Source of the DNA: Gammaproteobacteria bacterium
Lineage (GTDB): Bacteria > Pseudomonadota > Gammaproteobacteria > GCA-001735895
DNA: 7,500 nt
Direction of reading: 5' to 3'
Assembly (NCBI GenBank): GCA_029882955.1
Contig: JAOUJX010000200.1
Coordinates: 1-7,500, forward strand
Made by a program: the position numbers and the translations under genes. The notes under the pieces were generated by a model that worked only from the letters and a program-made list of their open reading frames with translations, was not told the DNA's origin and did not search any database. Of this stretch, positions 1 to 6,586 are shown in pieces (position 1 is the stretch's first letter; the number at the start of each line of letters is the position of its first letter).

Positions 1-83
1 TGAGTCATCGCCACAACACCGATAGTCAACAATATTAAGGGCGGTAGAAGTTTAGCGATACGGCTTAAAAGTAAATACTTCAA
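1..83 (-). CDS. Partial CDS (N-terminus only), possible membrane-anchored protein running off the left edge
   Basis: A minus-strand reading frame with a TTG start at 81-83 gives a basic, strongly hydrophobic N-terminus (KYLLLSRIAKLLPPLILL, then TIGVVAMT) before the window ends. A purine-rich AGG lies 7 bases upstream of this TTG. The composition is that of a signal anchor or signal peptide. The pattern of a basic stretch, then LPPLI and a hydrophobic run, resembles the N-termini of RND efflux periplasmic adaptor (HlyD-like) proteins, but 27 residues cannot prove a family. The frame stays open further upstream into the repeats, so the start is uncertain. The other possibility is chance hydrophobic coding in AT-rich DNA. 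Confidence 0.4.
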   Translation of the reverse strand, partial: MKYLLLSRIAKLLPPLILLTIGVVAMT

Positions 84-125
84 ATAATTACCTGTCGATT
101 TGAAAACATTAAGAAAAACATTAAA

Positions 126-169
126 AGACACCCATATACAGTATAAACATTAATAGACACCCATATACA
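126..169 (+). repeat. Left-end tandem repeat, two copies of AGACACCCATATACA
   Basis: Two identical 15-base copies (126-140 and 155-169) lie 29 bases apart. Each is preceded by a related ACATTAA-type stretch. They are the inverted counterpart of the motif at 1427-1490 and 5231-5280, and a one-base variant (TAGATACCCATATACA) sits at 5065-5080. They probably mark the left boundary of the RAYT element, serving as REP-like recognition or cleavage sites. Confidence 0.75.
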
Positions 170-362
170 CCAAACATCAAAAACCCATAGCAGTCATTTT
201 TAGACCACGAGCACAGCCACAGTTTTTTGATTTCAGACGATTTCGACAGATTAAATACAGATAATTCAATTGCAGGACTTGTTCAGGGCATAGCTATCCA
301 GCAACCGGTTGATCAGGTTGTTGTTTGAAGTGATTTGAGGTTTTAGTGTTGTAGCGCTTTAG
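170..362. other. Non-coding left arm of the RAYT element
   Basis: No convincing gene, RNA or terminator is visible between the left-end repeats and the transposase stop codon. The stretch 301-341 has a close counterpart in the deleted copy at 5081-5118. The stretch 170-300 has no counterpart there: in the deleted copy the terminal repeat is joined directly to GCAACCGGTT. So 170-300 was either lost from the short copy or gained by this one. Confidence 0.5.
302..320. repeat. Subterminal palindrome/hairpin conserved in both element copies
   Basis: CAACCGGTTG (302-311) is a perfect 10-base palindrome. In addition CAACC (302-306) can pair with GGTTG (316-320) across a 9-base loop. The deleted copy keeps the palindrome at 5082-5091 and the pairing GGTTG at 5099-5103. 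HUH transposases of the IS200/RAYT type recognise subterminal stem-loops, so this is a candidate binding structure. The role is inferred and the stem is short. Confidence 0.35.
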
Positions 363-1361
363 CTATGTCGGGAAAGCCAACCGGCAGGCTCGAATTCCAT
401 GTACCCACTTCTGCCCCAGCTGTTCACAAGCCGCTTTAATATTGTATGAAGTACCGACCAACGATTTGAACTGGCTTTCAAAATGCTGACTCATATAACA
501 CCAGTGTTTTGCATCGATGTTTAACTGTTCCAGGATCGGCGGTATGTTATCGGGTATCGCACTACGTTTATCTTCTCGTAAAATCCTGCCTGTCCAGTCG
601 ACCAGCTCCAGGTAATCGGTGAGCCGAAAAGGTAAGCCATTTGGCCTATTGGCTCTGAGATTGCCGACGAAGGGTAATAAGCCTTTTGCCTGTTGATTAT
701 GATGATTGGGCTGTGGTGCCCGTTCAGCTTGTTCACAACGTCGTTTGATGCTGGTGTGATCTGATTCAGTGAGGTCGCTGGCTACTCCGGCCCGAATCGG
801 ATTTAAATCCACATAGGCCGCGCAGGCAGCTAGTGCTTTTTCATCGAGTAAGGCCTGGCTGGAGAAACGGCCTTCCCAGAAACGCCCGGTGCAGTCATCT
901 TCTTTATTGGCTAATCGGGCAATCCCTTCATTAAGAATACGCATAAACCAGCTGATATCGATTAAACGCGTTCGCCACAGGTCAACGGAGCGGTCGAGGA
1001 TCCGTTGTTCTGCCTGATTGAAAGAACCTCCCTCAATAAAACGCTGACTTAGACTATTGCCCTTAAATAACCGGTGCCAACGCTCGATGATTTCAGTATG
1101 GCTCCAGTTGTCGGCGTTATTCTTGTCGACAAACAGGACAACGTGGTAGTGATTGTGCATCACAGCATAGGCACATAAATCGATGGCAAATATCGAAGCC
1201 AGTTCCAGTAGTTTATCCTCGATCCACTGGCGCCGGTGTTCGAAAGACTTGCCGGAGACAGCATCTTTACCACAAAGAAAAGCCCGCCTGACGCAACGTG
1301 AGCTGCAATGGTAGTAGGGGGTTGCATCGAGAGAAACGAGGGTCTTCCTTGATCGGGGCAT
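363..1361 (-). CDS. REP-associated tyrosine transposase (RAYT, IS200-like Y1 family)
   Basis: This is a single-strand DNA transposase of the HUH/Y1 superfamily. The metal-binding HUH motif is the HNHYH segment at residues 70-74. The catalytic tyrosine is probably Y184, in AAYVDLNPIRAG, the typical tyrosine motif of RAYTs. GRFWEGRF (160-167) and the early YYHCSSRCVRRAF segment also fit this family (numbers counted from the GTG at 1364, one codon upstream). At about 332 residues it is long for a Y1 enzyme. Residues from about 200 onward form a C-terminal extension beyond the catalytic core. I chose ATG at 1359-1361 because AAAGGA (1369-1374, minus strand) lies 7 bases before it; the GTG just upstream would be only 4 bases away. 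The frame is intact with no missing motif, so the enzyme may be active. It would act on the repeats at both ends of its element. Confidence 0.9.
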   Translation of the reverse strand: MPRSRKTLVSLDATPYYHCSSRCVRRAFLCGKDAVSGKSFEHRRQWIEDKLLELASIFAIDLCAYAVMHNHYHVVLFVDKNNADNWSHTEIIERWHRLFKGNSLSQRFIEGGSFNQAEQRILDRSVDLWRTRLIDISWFMRILNEGIARLANKEDDCTGRFWEGRFSSQALLDEKALAACAAYVDLNPIRAGVASDLTESDHTSIKRRCEQAERAPQPNHHNQQAKGLLPFVGNLRANRPNGLPFRLTDYLELVDWTGRILREDKRSAIPDNIPPILEQLNIDAKHWCYMSQHFESQFKSLVGTSYNIKAACEQLGQKWVHGIRACRLAFPT

Positions 1362-1406
1362 CACAGAATCCTTTGTGAATTTAAGTCGCTAAACCGTAAC
1401 AGCTGA

Positions 1407-1520
1407 CGACTGAATGTCAATTTGTTTATATGGGTGTCTAGTTTCTTTCACGACTGAATGTCAATTTGTTTATATGGGTGTCTAGTTTCTCCTTTGGTGT
1501 CTAGTTTCTTCTAGTTTCTT
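1407..1520 (+). repeat. Right-end tandem repeat, motif TATATGGGTGTCTAGTTTCT
   Basis: A 44-base unit beginning CGACTGAATGTCAATTTG occurs at 1407-1450 and again from 1451 to 1490, almost without change. It is followed by a truncated third copy (GGTGTCTAGTTTCTT, from about 1496) and a last CTAGTTTCTT. The array shortens stepwise toward the cysNC stop codon, which lies about 33 bases beyond its end. It forms the right boundary of the RAYT element and is inverted relative to the repeats at 126-169. The decaying copies suggest repeated end duplication or slippage. Confidence 0.8.
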
Positions 1521-1552
1521 CCTTCTTTTTATTTTGTTTCTTTACTATAAGT

Positions 1553-3445
1553 TTACTCGACCATCTTATCCCATTTAACATTATCCAGAATTTTTTCGAC
1601 ACATTTTTCTACCGATAACTTCCCACTATCGACATCAATTTCTGCATTTTCGGGTGCCTCATAATCGCTATCGATGCCTGTAAAATTAGGCAGTTCACCG
1701 CGCCGGGCTTTTTTGTAGAGGCCTTTAGGGTCGCGCTGTTCGGCTGTTTCCAACGTTACATCGATGTAAATTTCGACAAATTCATCTGTGTCAAACAGAG
1801 ATCTCGCCATGTCTCTTTCCGAGCGAAAGGGTGAAATAAAGGAGGTCAGCACGACGACACCGGCATCGACCATGAGCTTCGCCACCTCAGAAATACGGCG
1901 AATATTCTCAATACGATCAGCATCGGTAAAACCGAGATCCTTGTTTAGACCGTGACGAACATTGTCGCCGTCGAGTACATAAGTTCGAATACCGCGCTTA
2001 TACAGTACCTGCTCCAGCGCATTGGCGATGGTAGACTTGCCCGAACCACTCAACCCGGTAAACCAGAGTACCTTGCCAGCGTGACCATTCAGCTTGGCTC
2101 GTGCAGCTTTATCGACTACCAGTGCCTGACGATGGACATTTTGTGCGCGCCTGAGCGAGAAATTGATCATGCCCGCACCCACGGTGGCATGACTATAACG
2201 ATCGATCAATACGAAAGCGCCCATGGCTTTACAGGTCTTGAATGCTTCGAACGGAACCGGCTTATCCAGGCTAATCGTCATTTCACCAATTTCATTTAAA
2301 TCGATCGCGCGACTGGAAAGCTGCTCGAAGGTATTAATATTGTATTTATATTTAATATCGGTAATCGTCGCATTGACTTCCTGTTCACCGATTTTCATAA
2401 AATAAGACCGCCCGATAAATCCGGAACCCTGATCCATCCACACCACCGACACCTGAAACTGATCTGACACCTCGCAGGGTTCGTCGGCCTTTACCAGAAC
2501 ATCGCCACGAGAAATATCGACATCATGATCGAGGCTAATGGTCACAGCCTGTTCAACAACGGCCCTGTCGAGGCTGGATTGATATAGCGTGATATCTGCG
2601 ACATTAGCCACTTCGCCCGACGGTAGCACTCGAACCTGCTGGCCCTTTTCGATTGATCCGGCGACGATTGTTCCGGAATAACCACGAAAACTGGAGTCGG
2701 GTCGATTAACCCATTGGACCGGAAATCGAAACGAATGATCAAGCTGGGACTGACCAGGGTCTACCGTTTCCAGATACCCCAGCAAAGTAGGCCCCTTATA
2801 CCAGTTGGTAAATTGTGAGCGACGAATAACATTATCGCCATTTAGCGCTGACAACGGGATCGGGGTAATCGACTCGAAATTGAGTTTATCGGTAAAAGAC
2901 TGGTAGGCCTCGACGATATCCCTGAAAATCTTTTCATCGAAATCCACCTTATCCATTTTATTAATCGCAAGTACAGCATGCTTAATACCAAGTAACGAAG
3001 CGATAAACGAATGGCGACGTGTCTGTGGCAGGATGCCTAGCGTCGCATCAACCAGAATTACCGCAACATCAGCAGTCGAAGCACCGGTCACCATATTACG
3101 TGTATATTGTTCGTGACCTGGCGTATCGGCGACGATGAATTTTCGATGCTCGGTAGTGAAGTATCGATAAGCCACGTCGATAGTAATACCCTGCTCGCGT
3201 TCGGCATTGAGGCCATCGACCAGCAATGCCAGATCGATATCACTACCCTGCGTACCCACTTTTTTCGAATCACTTGTGAGCGCAGTCAACTGATCTTCGA
3301 AAATCTTGTTGGACTCATAGAGAATACGCCCGATTAAGGTACTCTTGCCATCGTCTACGCTACCACAGGTAATGAATCGTAGTTGCGCCAGTTGCGCCTG
3401 ATTATCGATATAGTCATCGATACGCTGCTGAATATCAGTTCCCAT
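1553..3445 (-). CDS. cysNC: Bifunctional sulfate adenylyltransferase subunit 1 / adenylylsulfate kinase (CysN-CysC fusion)
   Basis: The N-terminal part (about residues 1-440) is the CysN GTPase, which drives ATP sulfurylase (sulfate + ATP to APS + PPi) together with CysD. Its G motifs are GSVDDGKS at 28-35, DTPG at 107-110 and NKMD at 162-165, followed by EF-Tu-like beta-barrel domains. The C-terminal part (about 441-630) is APS kinase (CysC), which makes PAPS. It shows the P-loop GLSGSGKS at 464-471, DGDNVRHGL at 492-500, the phosphorylated-serine motif FISPFR with S538, and [11 protein letters not shown] at 571-581. All key residues are present and the 630-residue length is normal for the fusion. 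The ATG overlaps the cysD stop as TAATG, indicating translational coupling, and AGGGG lies just upstream. The enzyme is cytoplasmic. The product could feed cysteine synthesis or sulfation; the window does not decide which. Confidence 0.96.
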   Translation of the reverse strand: MGTDIQQRIDDYIDNQAQLAQLRFITCGSVDDGKSTLIGRILYESNKIFEDQLTALTSDSKKVGTQGSDIDLALLVDGLNAEREQGITIDVAYRYFTTEHRKFIVADTPGHEQYTRNMVTGASTADVAVILVDATLGILPQTRRHSFIASLLGIKHAVLAINKMDKVDFDEKIFRDIVEAYQSFTDKLNFESITPIPLSALNGDNVIRRSQFTNWYKGPTLLGYLETVDPGQSQLDHSFRFPVQWVNRPDSSFRGYSGTIVAGSIEKGQQVRVLPSGEVANVADITLYQSSLDRAVVEQAVTISLDHDVDISRGDVLVKADEPCEVSDQFQVSVVWMDQGSGFIGRSYFMKIGEQEVNATITDIKYKYNINTFEQLSSRAIDLNEIGEMTISLDKPVPFEAFKTCKAMGAFVLIDRYSHATVGAGMINFSLRRAQNVHRQALVVDKAARAKLNGHAGKVLWFTGLSGSGKSTIANALEQVLYKRGIRTYVLDGDNVRHGLNKDLGFTDADRIENIRRISEVAKLMVDAGVVVLTSFISPFRSERDMARSLFDTDEFVEIYIDVTLETAEQRDPKGLYKKARRGELPNFTGIDSDYEAPENAEIDVDSGKLSVEKCVEKILDNVKWDKMVE

Positions 3446-4935
3446 TAGAAATACCCCTGCTGTTTTTTCTTTTCCATTGCGCCGGATGAATCACTATCTA
3501 TCGACCTGCCCTGTCGCTCACTTTGTTTGCTCTGCAATAGTTCCAGAATCACCGACGGTAAATCGTCTGCATCCGACTCGATTGCCCCGGTTAACGGATA
3601 ACACCCCAGAGTTCGAAACCGAATGCGTTTTATCTCGATGTTTTCGTTGTCAAATAATTTGCTACGATCATCGTCGACCATCATCAACAGACCATCGCGT
3701 TCGACTACAGGACGCTCGGCCGCAAAATAAAGCGGCACAATCGGGATTTGCTCACGGTAGATATACTGCCAGATTTCGAGCTCGGTCCAGTTGGACAGTG
3801 GAAATACGCGGATGCTTTCACCCTTATTTTTATGACTGTTGTACAAGTTCCAGATTTCAGGACGCTGATTTTTTGGGTCCCAACGATGTGTCGGCGTCCG
3901 AAATGAAAATACCCGTTCCTTAGCTCGACTCTTTTCCTCGTCCCGTCGCGCACCACCGAAGGCAACATCAAATTGATACTTGTCCAGTGCCTGGATTAAG
4001 CCCTCGGTCTTCATCACATCGGTATGCAGCGCGCTACCATGATCGAAGGGATTAATATTCTTTTCGATACCTTCGGGATTGATATGTACGATCAAATCCA
4101 TGCCACTGGATTTCGCCATTTCGTCACGAAATTCATACATCGCTCGAAACTTCCATCGGGTATCGACATGGAGTAGCGGGAAAGGCGGTGGACTCGGATA
4201 AAAGGCTTTTTTCGCCAGATGTAGCATTACCGACGAATCCTTACCAAGCGAATAAAGCATGACAGGATTGTCTGCCTGGGTCACGACCTCGCGCATAATG
4301 TGAATACTTTCCGCTTCCAGCCTGTCGAGGTTAGACAACCGATCAGCACCAATGGATTGTTTGATCTTAGCAGGAGGGCGAGTACTGACTGTATTGCCCT
4401 GATATGCCACAGTCCCGAGTCGAATAATATGCCCCGCCTCGGTTTCGATGTCATGACTACCCTGTACGTCTGCCAGCGCCCTGATATGAGCCGTGATGGC
4501 GCCATGCGGCCACACCACCAGATTCTTGTCACCGGCAAGTGAGTTTAAAGCCGCTAACAAATACTTCGGGTCTTCAACACTGTCGAGAAATAACCAACGA
4601 CGACCCATGCGACCATCGTTAGCAAACAGCACCCAACCATAGTCATCACTTCGATGTAATTGTATGACCAGAGACAGATACCGCTTAGCCCTGGCCTGGG
4701 CGTCTAGTTGAGTCACTACCTTTAATACAGGGCTACAATCAAACTCGTCTTTAATTTCTTCCAGCTTCAGGCAGGTGGGCAGCAACCCGGACGACTCCAG
4801 CAAGCGCTCGGTAGTACGCTGCGTTTGACCTGGAGAGCTCTGATCCAGAACCTCGTGAACCGATTTAGTGTCCCAATAAAGGACCAGGCCATCCTTATTC
4901 GTTCTATTTTCAAGTACTGATTTAGGGAGTGTCAT
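3445..4935 (-). CDS. cysD: Sulfate adenylyltransferase subunit 2 (CysD) with an unrecognised N-terminal extension
   Basis: Residues about 199-496 form a complete CysD, the catalytic adenylyl-transferring subunit of ATP sulfurylase. Visible motifs are the PP-loop SLGKDSS (229-235), HVDTRWKF (256-263), [15 protein letters not shown] (327-341), [10 protein letters not shown] (351-360), the [12 protein letters not shown] segment (440-451) and the family C-terminus KKKQQGYF. CysD proteins usually have about 300 residues and begin close to the LEAESIHI motif, here at 206. This one has roughly 195 extra residues in front, with no motif I recognise; they look like a soluble mixed alpha/beta domain with no signal peptide or membrane segment. 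The long form is supported by AAGGA 7 bases before the ATG and by an unbroken frame. I see no internal start with a ribosome site near residue 199. First gene of the operon, overlapping cysNC by one base. Confidence 0.93.
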   Translation of the reverse strand: MTLPKSVLENRTNKDGLVLYWDTKSVHEVLDQSSPGQTQRTTERLLESSGLLPTCLKLEEIKDEFDCSPVLKVVTQLDAQARAKRYLSLVIQLHRSDDYGWVLFANDGRMGRRWLFLDSVEDPKYLLAALNSLAGDKNLVVWPHGAITAHIRALADVQGSHDIETEAGHIIRLGTVAYQGNTVSTRPPAKIKQSIGADRLSNLDRLEAESIHIMREVVTQADNPVMLYSLGKDSSVMLHLAKKAFYPSPPPFPLLHVDTRWKFRAMYEFRDEMAKSSGMDLIVHINPEGIEKNINPFDHGSALHTDVMKTEGLIQALDKYQFDVAFGGARRDEEKSRAKERVFSFRTPTHRWDPKNQRPEIWNLYNSHKNKGESIRVFPLSNWTELEIWQYIYREQIPIVPLYFAAERPVVERDGLLMMVDDDRSKLFDNENIEIKRIRFRTLGCYPLTGAIESDADDLPSVILELLQSKQSERQGRSIDSDSSGAMEKKKQQGYF

Positions 4936-4942
4936 TGAATAT

Positions 4943-4947
4943 TCCTT
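4943..4947 (-). promoter_or_regulatory. Ribosome binding site for the long form of CysD
   Basis: On the minus strand AAGGA lies 7 bases before the ATG at 4933-4935. This is a good Shine-Dalgarno match. It decides the start in favour of the extended protein rather than a conventional 300-residue CysD. Confidence 0.65.
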
Positions 4948-5008
4948 GTCGCTTTACGTTATTATTCACGTTCGGCTCTAATATTCAACTAATTGTTTGA
5001 GATATATT

Positions 5009-5014
5009 ATTATA
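5009..5014 (-). promoter_or_regulatory. Candidate -10 box for cysD-cysNC
   Basis: The AT-rich gap 4936-5064 between cysD and the deleted RAYT element contains a perfect TATAAT on the minus strand, about 75 bases upstream of the cysD start. No clear -35 box is seen at the usual spacing, so the promoter may need an activator or the match may be chance in AT-rich DNA. I see no other feature in this gap. Confidence 0.25.
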
Positions 5015-5118
5015 AATTGAGATTAATTGCATATTGCGACATTACGGCAGCAAAAGATCATTATTAGATACCCATATACAGCAACCGGTTGATCAGGTGG
5101 TTGTTTCAAGTGTTTTAA

Positions 5119-5232
5119 GGTAAGTCATTGGCCTATTGTCCCTGGGATTGCCGACGAAGGGTAATAAGCCTTTTGCCTGTTGATTATGATGATTGGGCTG
5201 TGCTGCCCGTTCAGTTTGTTCACAACGTTGTT
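5119..5232 (-). pseudogene. Fragment of RAYT transposase gene
   Basis: The DNA aligns with 631-747 of the intact transposase gene, with about seven substitutions and a one-base deletion. Its minus-strand translation holds RCEQTERAAQPNHHNQQAKG and then LLPFVGNPRDNRP, which corresponds to residues 209-241 of the complete enzyme, a part of its C-terminal extension. Both catalytic motifs are absent. An open frame of 72 codons runs through the fragment and the end repeats, but it only reads repeat DNA and I do not treat it as a gene. Confidence 0.8.
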
Positions 5233-5286
5233 TATATGGGTGTCTAGTTTCTTTATTTCGTTTATATGGGTGTCTAGTTTCTTTAA
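5231..5286 (+). repeat. Right-end tandem repeat of the deleted element
   Basis: TTTATATGGGTGTCTAGTTTCTTTA occurs twice, starting at 5231 and 5261, a 30-base period. The core is the same as at 1427-1490, but the spacer differs (ATTTCG here against a longer CGACTGAATGTCAA-containing spacer there). The end motif therefore appears to have been duplicated independently in the two copies. Confidence 0.8.
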
Positions 5287-5317
5287 TCGAAATTAATCCA
5301 CCTAATGCCACAAATTC

Positions 5318-6271
5318 CTAATCCCGATAATCAACTCCAGGCAACACACAAAGCATTTCATAAAGTAATGTCGCTCCGGTCAACGCTGTATTGCCTGATG
5401 TATCATAGGGCGGCGATACCTCCACCAGGTCACCACCGATGACATCCAGGCCTCGACAGCCACGCACTATTTCCAGACCCTGATGGATGGTTAATCCACC
5501 GACTTCCGGTGTTCCGGTGCCGGGTGCGAAGGCTGGATCGAGTCCATCGATGTCGAATGATATGTAAACCGGTCCGGCTCCGAACGATTCGCGAATCTCC
5601 GCCATTAATGGAACCAGTGATTGATACCAGCACGCTTCTGCCTGAACCACTCGTACGCCCTGAGAACGTGGCCAGTCGAAGTCATCTGCCGCGTAGCCGG
5701 TTCCTCGCAGTCCAATCTGTACCATTCGTTTCGGGTCGACTAATTCTTCTTCTATCGCTCGACGGAAAGGCGTTCCATGTGCAATGGCTTCGCCAAACAT
5801 GTGGTCGTTGATATCGGCGTGCGCATCGATATGGACGACGCCAATCTTGCCATATTTTCTTTTCAACGCCCTTAGTATCGGTAGCACGATCGTGTGGTCG
5901 CCTCCCAGGGTCAGGGGAACACAACCATTTTTGACGATGTCATCGTAGGCTTGCTCGATGATCGGAATCGTCTTTTGCAGGTTAAAGGTATTAATCGCAA
6001 CGTCGCCTATATCGGCAACCTGTAACGAATCGAAGGGTGCCGCACGGGTAGCCATATTATAGGGTCGGAGCAAACAGGATTCGGCTCGTATTTCTCTTGG
6101 GCCGTATCTGGCGCCACTGCGATTCGAGGTGCCGGTATCCAGAGGAACGCCGACAAAGCATGCGTCCAGACCATCGGTATTAGATTGTTGCGGCAAACGC
6201 ATCATACTTGCGATGCCACCAAAACGTGGCATTTCGTTCCCGCCCAGGGGTTGGTTATATTTTTGTACCAT
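5318..6271 (-). CDS. gbuA: Guanidinobutyrase-like ureohydrolase (agmatinase/arginase family)
   Basis: This is a manganese ureohydrolase that removes urea from a guanidino substrate. Metal ligands are visible: H126 in GGDHT, D149/H151/D153 in DAHAD and D240/D242 in DIDGLDP. EVSPPYD (284-290) is the conserved C-terminal motif. At 317 residues the length is normal. The N-terminus QPLGGNEMPRFGGI and the segment RPYNMAT...APFDSL match what I recall of Pseudomonas GbuA, which converts 4-guanidinobutyrate to GABA and urea. They fit it better than GpuA (guanidinopropionase) or short SpeB (agmatinase). Substrate is inferred from resemblance, and agmatine remains possible. The ATG fits the family start, with only a weak AGG upstream. 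No transporter, regulator or GABA-pathway gene is adjacent in the window. It reads toward the deleted RAYT element, whose repeats begin about 30 bases after its stop. Confidence 0.88.
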   Translation of the reverse strand: MVQKYNQPLGGNEMPRFGGIASMMRLPQQSNTDGLDACFVGVPLDTGTSNRSGARYGPREIRAESCLLRPYNMATRAAPFDSLQVADIGDVAINTFNLQKTIPIIEQAYDDIVKNGCVPLTLGGDHTIVLPILRALKRKYGKIGVVHIDAHADINDHMFGEAIAHGTPFRRAIEEELVDPKRMVQIGLRGTGYAADDFDWPRSQGVRVVQAEACWYQSLVPLMAEIRESFGAGPVYISFDIDGLDPAFAPGTGTPEVGGLTIHQGLEIVRGCRGLDVIGGDLVEVSPPYDTSGNTALTGATLLYEMLCVLPGVDYRD

Positions 6272-6311
6272 TGTTTAAGCCTGATAGAATTTGATTAAAA
6301 AAGTGACCTGT

Positions 6312-6523
6312 TTATAGAGTAATCGGGAATCCCATCTTCTCTACCATGCGAATCCACAGTTTACGCCAGCCTCCTTTTTCGTCGAGCGTATCCAGGGCAT
6401 ACATGGTGATCTTTGCACCGATTTAGCCAACGCCTGTCGGGCTTTGTGTGTAGCAATGTTCATGCGGGTTTTATACTCGATATTTTGGCGATTAGAAAGC
6501 CACCCTTTTAAATAACTACTTGA
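6312..6523 (-). pseudogene. Frameshifted coding remnant of unknown family
   Basis: Two minus-strand frames read as plausible protein when joined. The upstream frame (6422-6523) gives KGWLSNRQNIEYKTR then MNIATHKARQALAK. The downstream frame (6312-6419) gives GAKITMYALDTLDEKGG then WRKLWIRMVEKMGFPITL and a TAA stop. They fit together if one base is missing near 6420. The composition is normal for soluble coding DNA, with no low-complexity bias. An in-frame TAA at 6524-6526 limits the remnant to about 70 codons, so it looks like the decayed C-terminal end of a gene. I do not recognise the family. It lies just upstream of gbuA on the same strand. The alternatives are chance open frames or a sequencing indel. 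The rest of the gap 6272-6586 shows nothing I can call. Confidence 0.4.
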
Positions 6524-6586
6524 TTACAGGGTAGCGGGGACTAAAGTGTCGAATATATTATTAAATACTGTACGAGGCGAGCCAGA

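Larger units (their letters stand above)
126..1520 (-). mobile_element. Complete RAYT (REP-associated tyrosine transposase) element with tandem inverted end repeats
   Basis: The element consists of a full-length Y1 transposase gene bordered by short repeats in opposite orientation. The left side has two copies of AGACACCCATATACA, at 126-140 and 155-169. The right side has two full copies of TATATGGGTGTCTAGTTTCT and a partial third, at about 1427-1510. The inner left copy and the right copies share a perfect 14-base inverted match (TAGACACCCATATA / TATATGGGTGTCTA). No target-site duplication is visible, as expected for HUH-type single-strand transposition. The outer limits are therefore taken from the repeats and are approximate. 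A deleted relative lies at 5065-5286, which helps show which sequences belong to the element. Function as a mobile unit is inferred. Confidence 0.7.
5065..5286 (-). mobile_element. Internally deleted, non-autonomous copy of the RAYT element
   Basis: This short copy keeps the left-end motif (TAGATACCCATATACA, 5065-5080), the GCAACCGGTTGATCAGG palindrome region (5081-5118), one internal piece of the transposase gene (5119-5232) and the right-end repeats (5231-5286), in the same order and orientation as the complete element at 126-1520. The rest of the transposase is missing, so it cannot move by itself but could be acted on by the intact enzyme, as a MITE would be. One 57-base stretch (5146-5202) is identical to 659-715, so the two copies share recent ancestry. 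Confidence 0.75.

Noticed and set aside
1407..1520. Possible CRISPR-like array of regularly spaced repeats
   Set aside because: There are only two to three copies, the spacers are themselves repeated rather than unique, and no cas genes are present. It fits the end of a RAYT element.
1521..1552. Possible terminator after cysNC
   Set aside because: The stretch is purine-rich on the transcribed-sense strand with no stem-loop, so no intrinsic terminator can be supported.
3705..3971. 88-codon minus-strand frame inside cysD, and other long frames inside cysNC, gbuA and the transposase
   Set aside because: They are alternative-frame shadows of genes with clear family motifs, without their own ribosome sites or recognisable protein features.
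4338..4341. Internal TTG (Leu200) as a conventional CysD start
   Set aside because: No Shine-Dalgarno sequence precedes it, whereas the upstream ATG has AAGGA at good spacing and the frame between them is intact.
126..5286. Classical composite transposon carrying cysDNC
   Set aside because: No target-site duplication is seen, and one flanking copy is heavily deleted. HUH elements do not move in the cut-and-paste way that term implies. Kept only as a flanking-copy observation.
5093..5311. 72-codon minus-strand open frame before gbuA
   Set aside because: It reads through two copies of the end repeat (giving ETRHPYK twice) and a transposase fragment. It is explained entirely by the deleted element.
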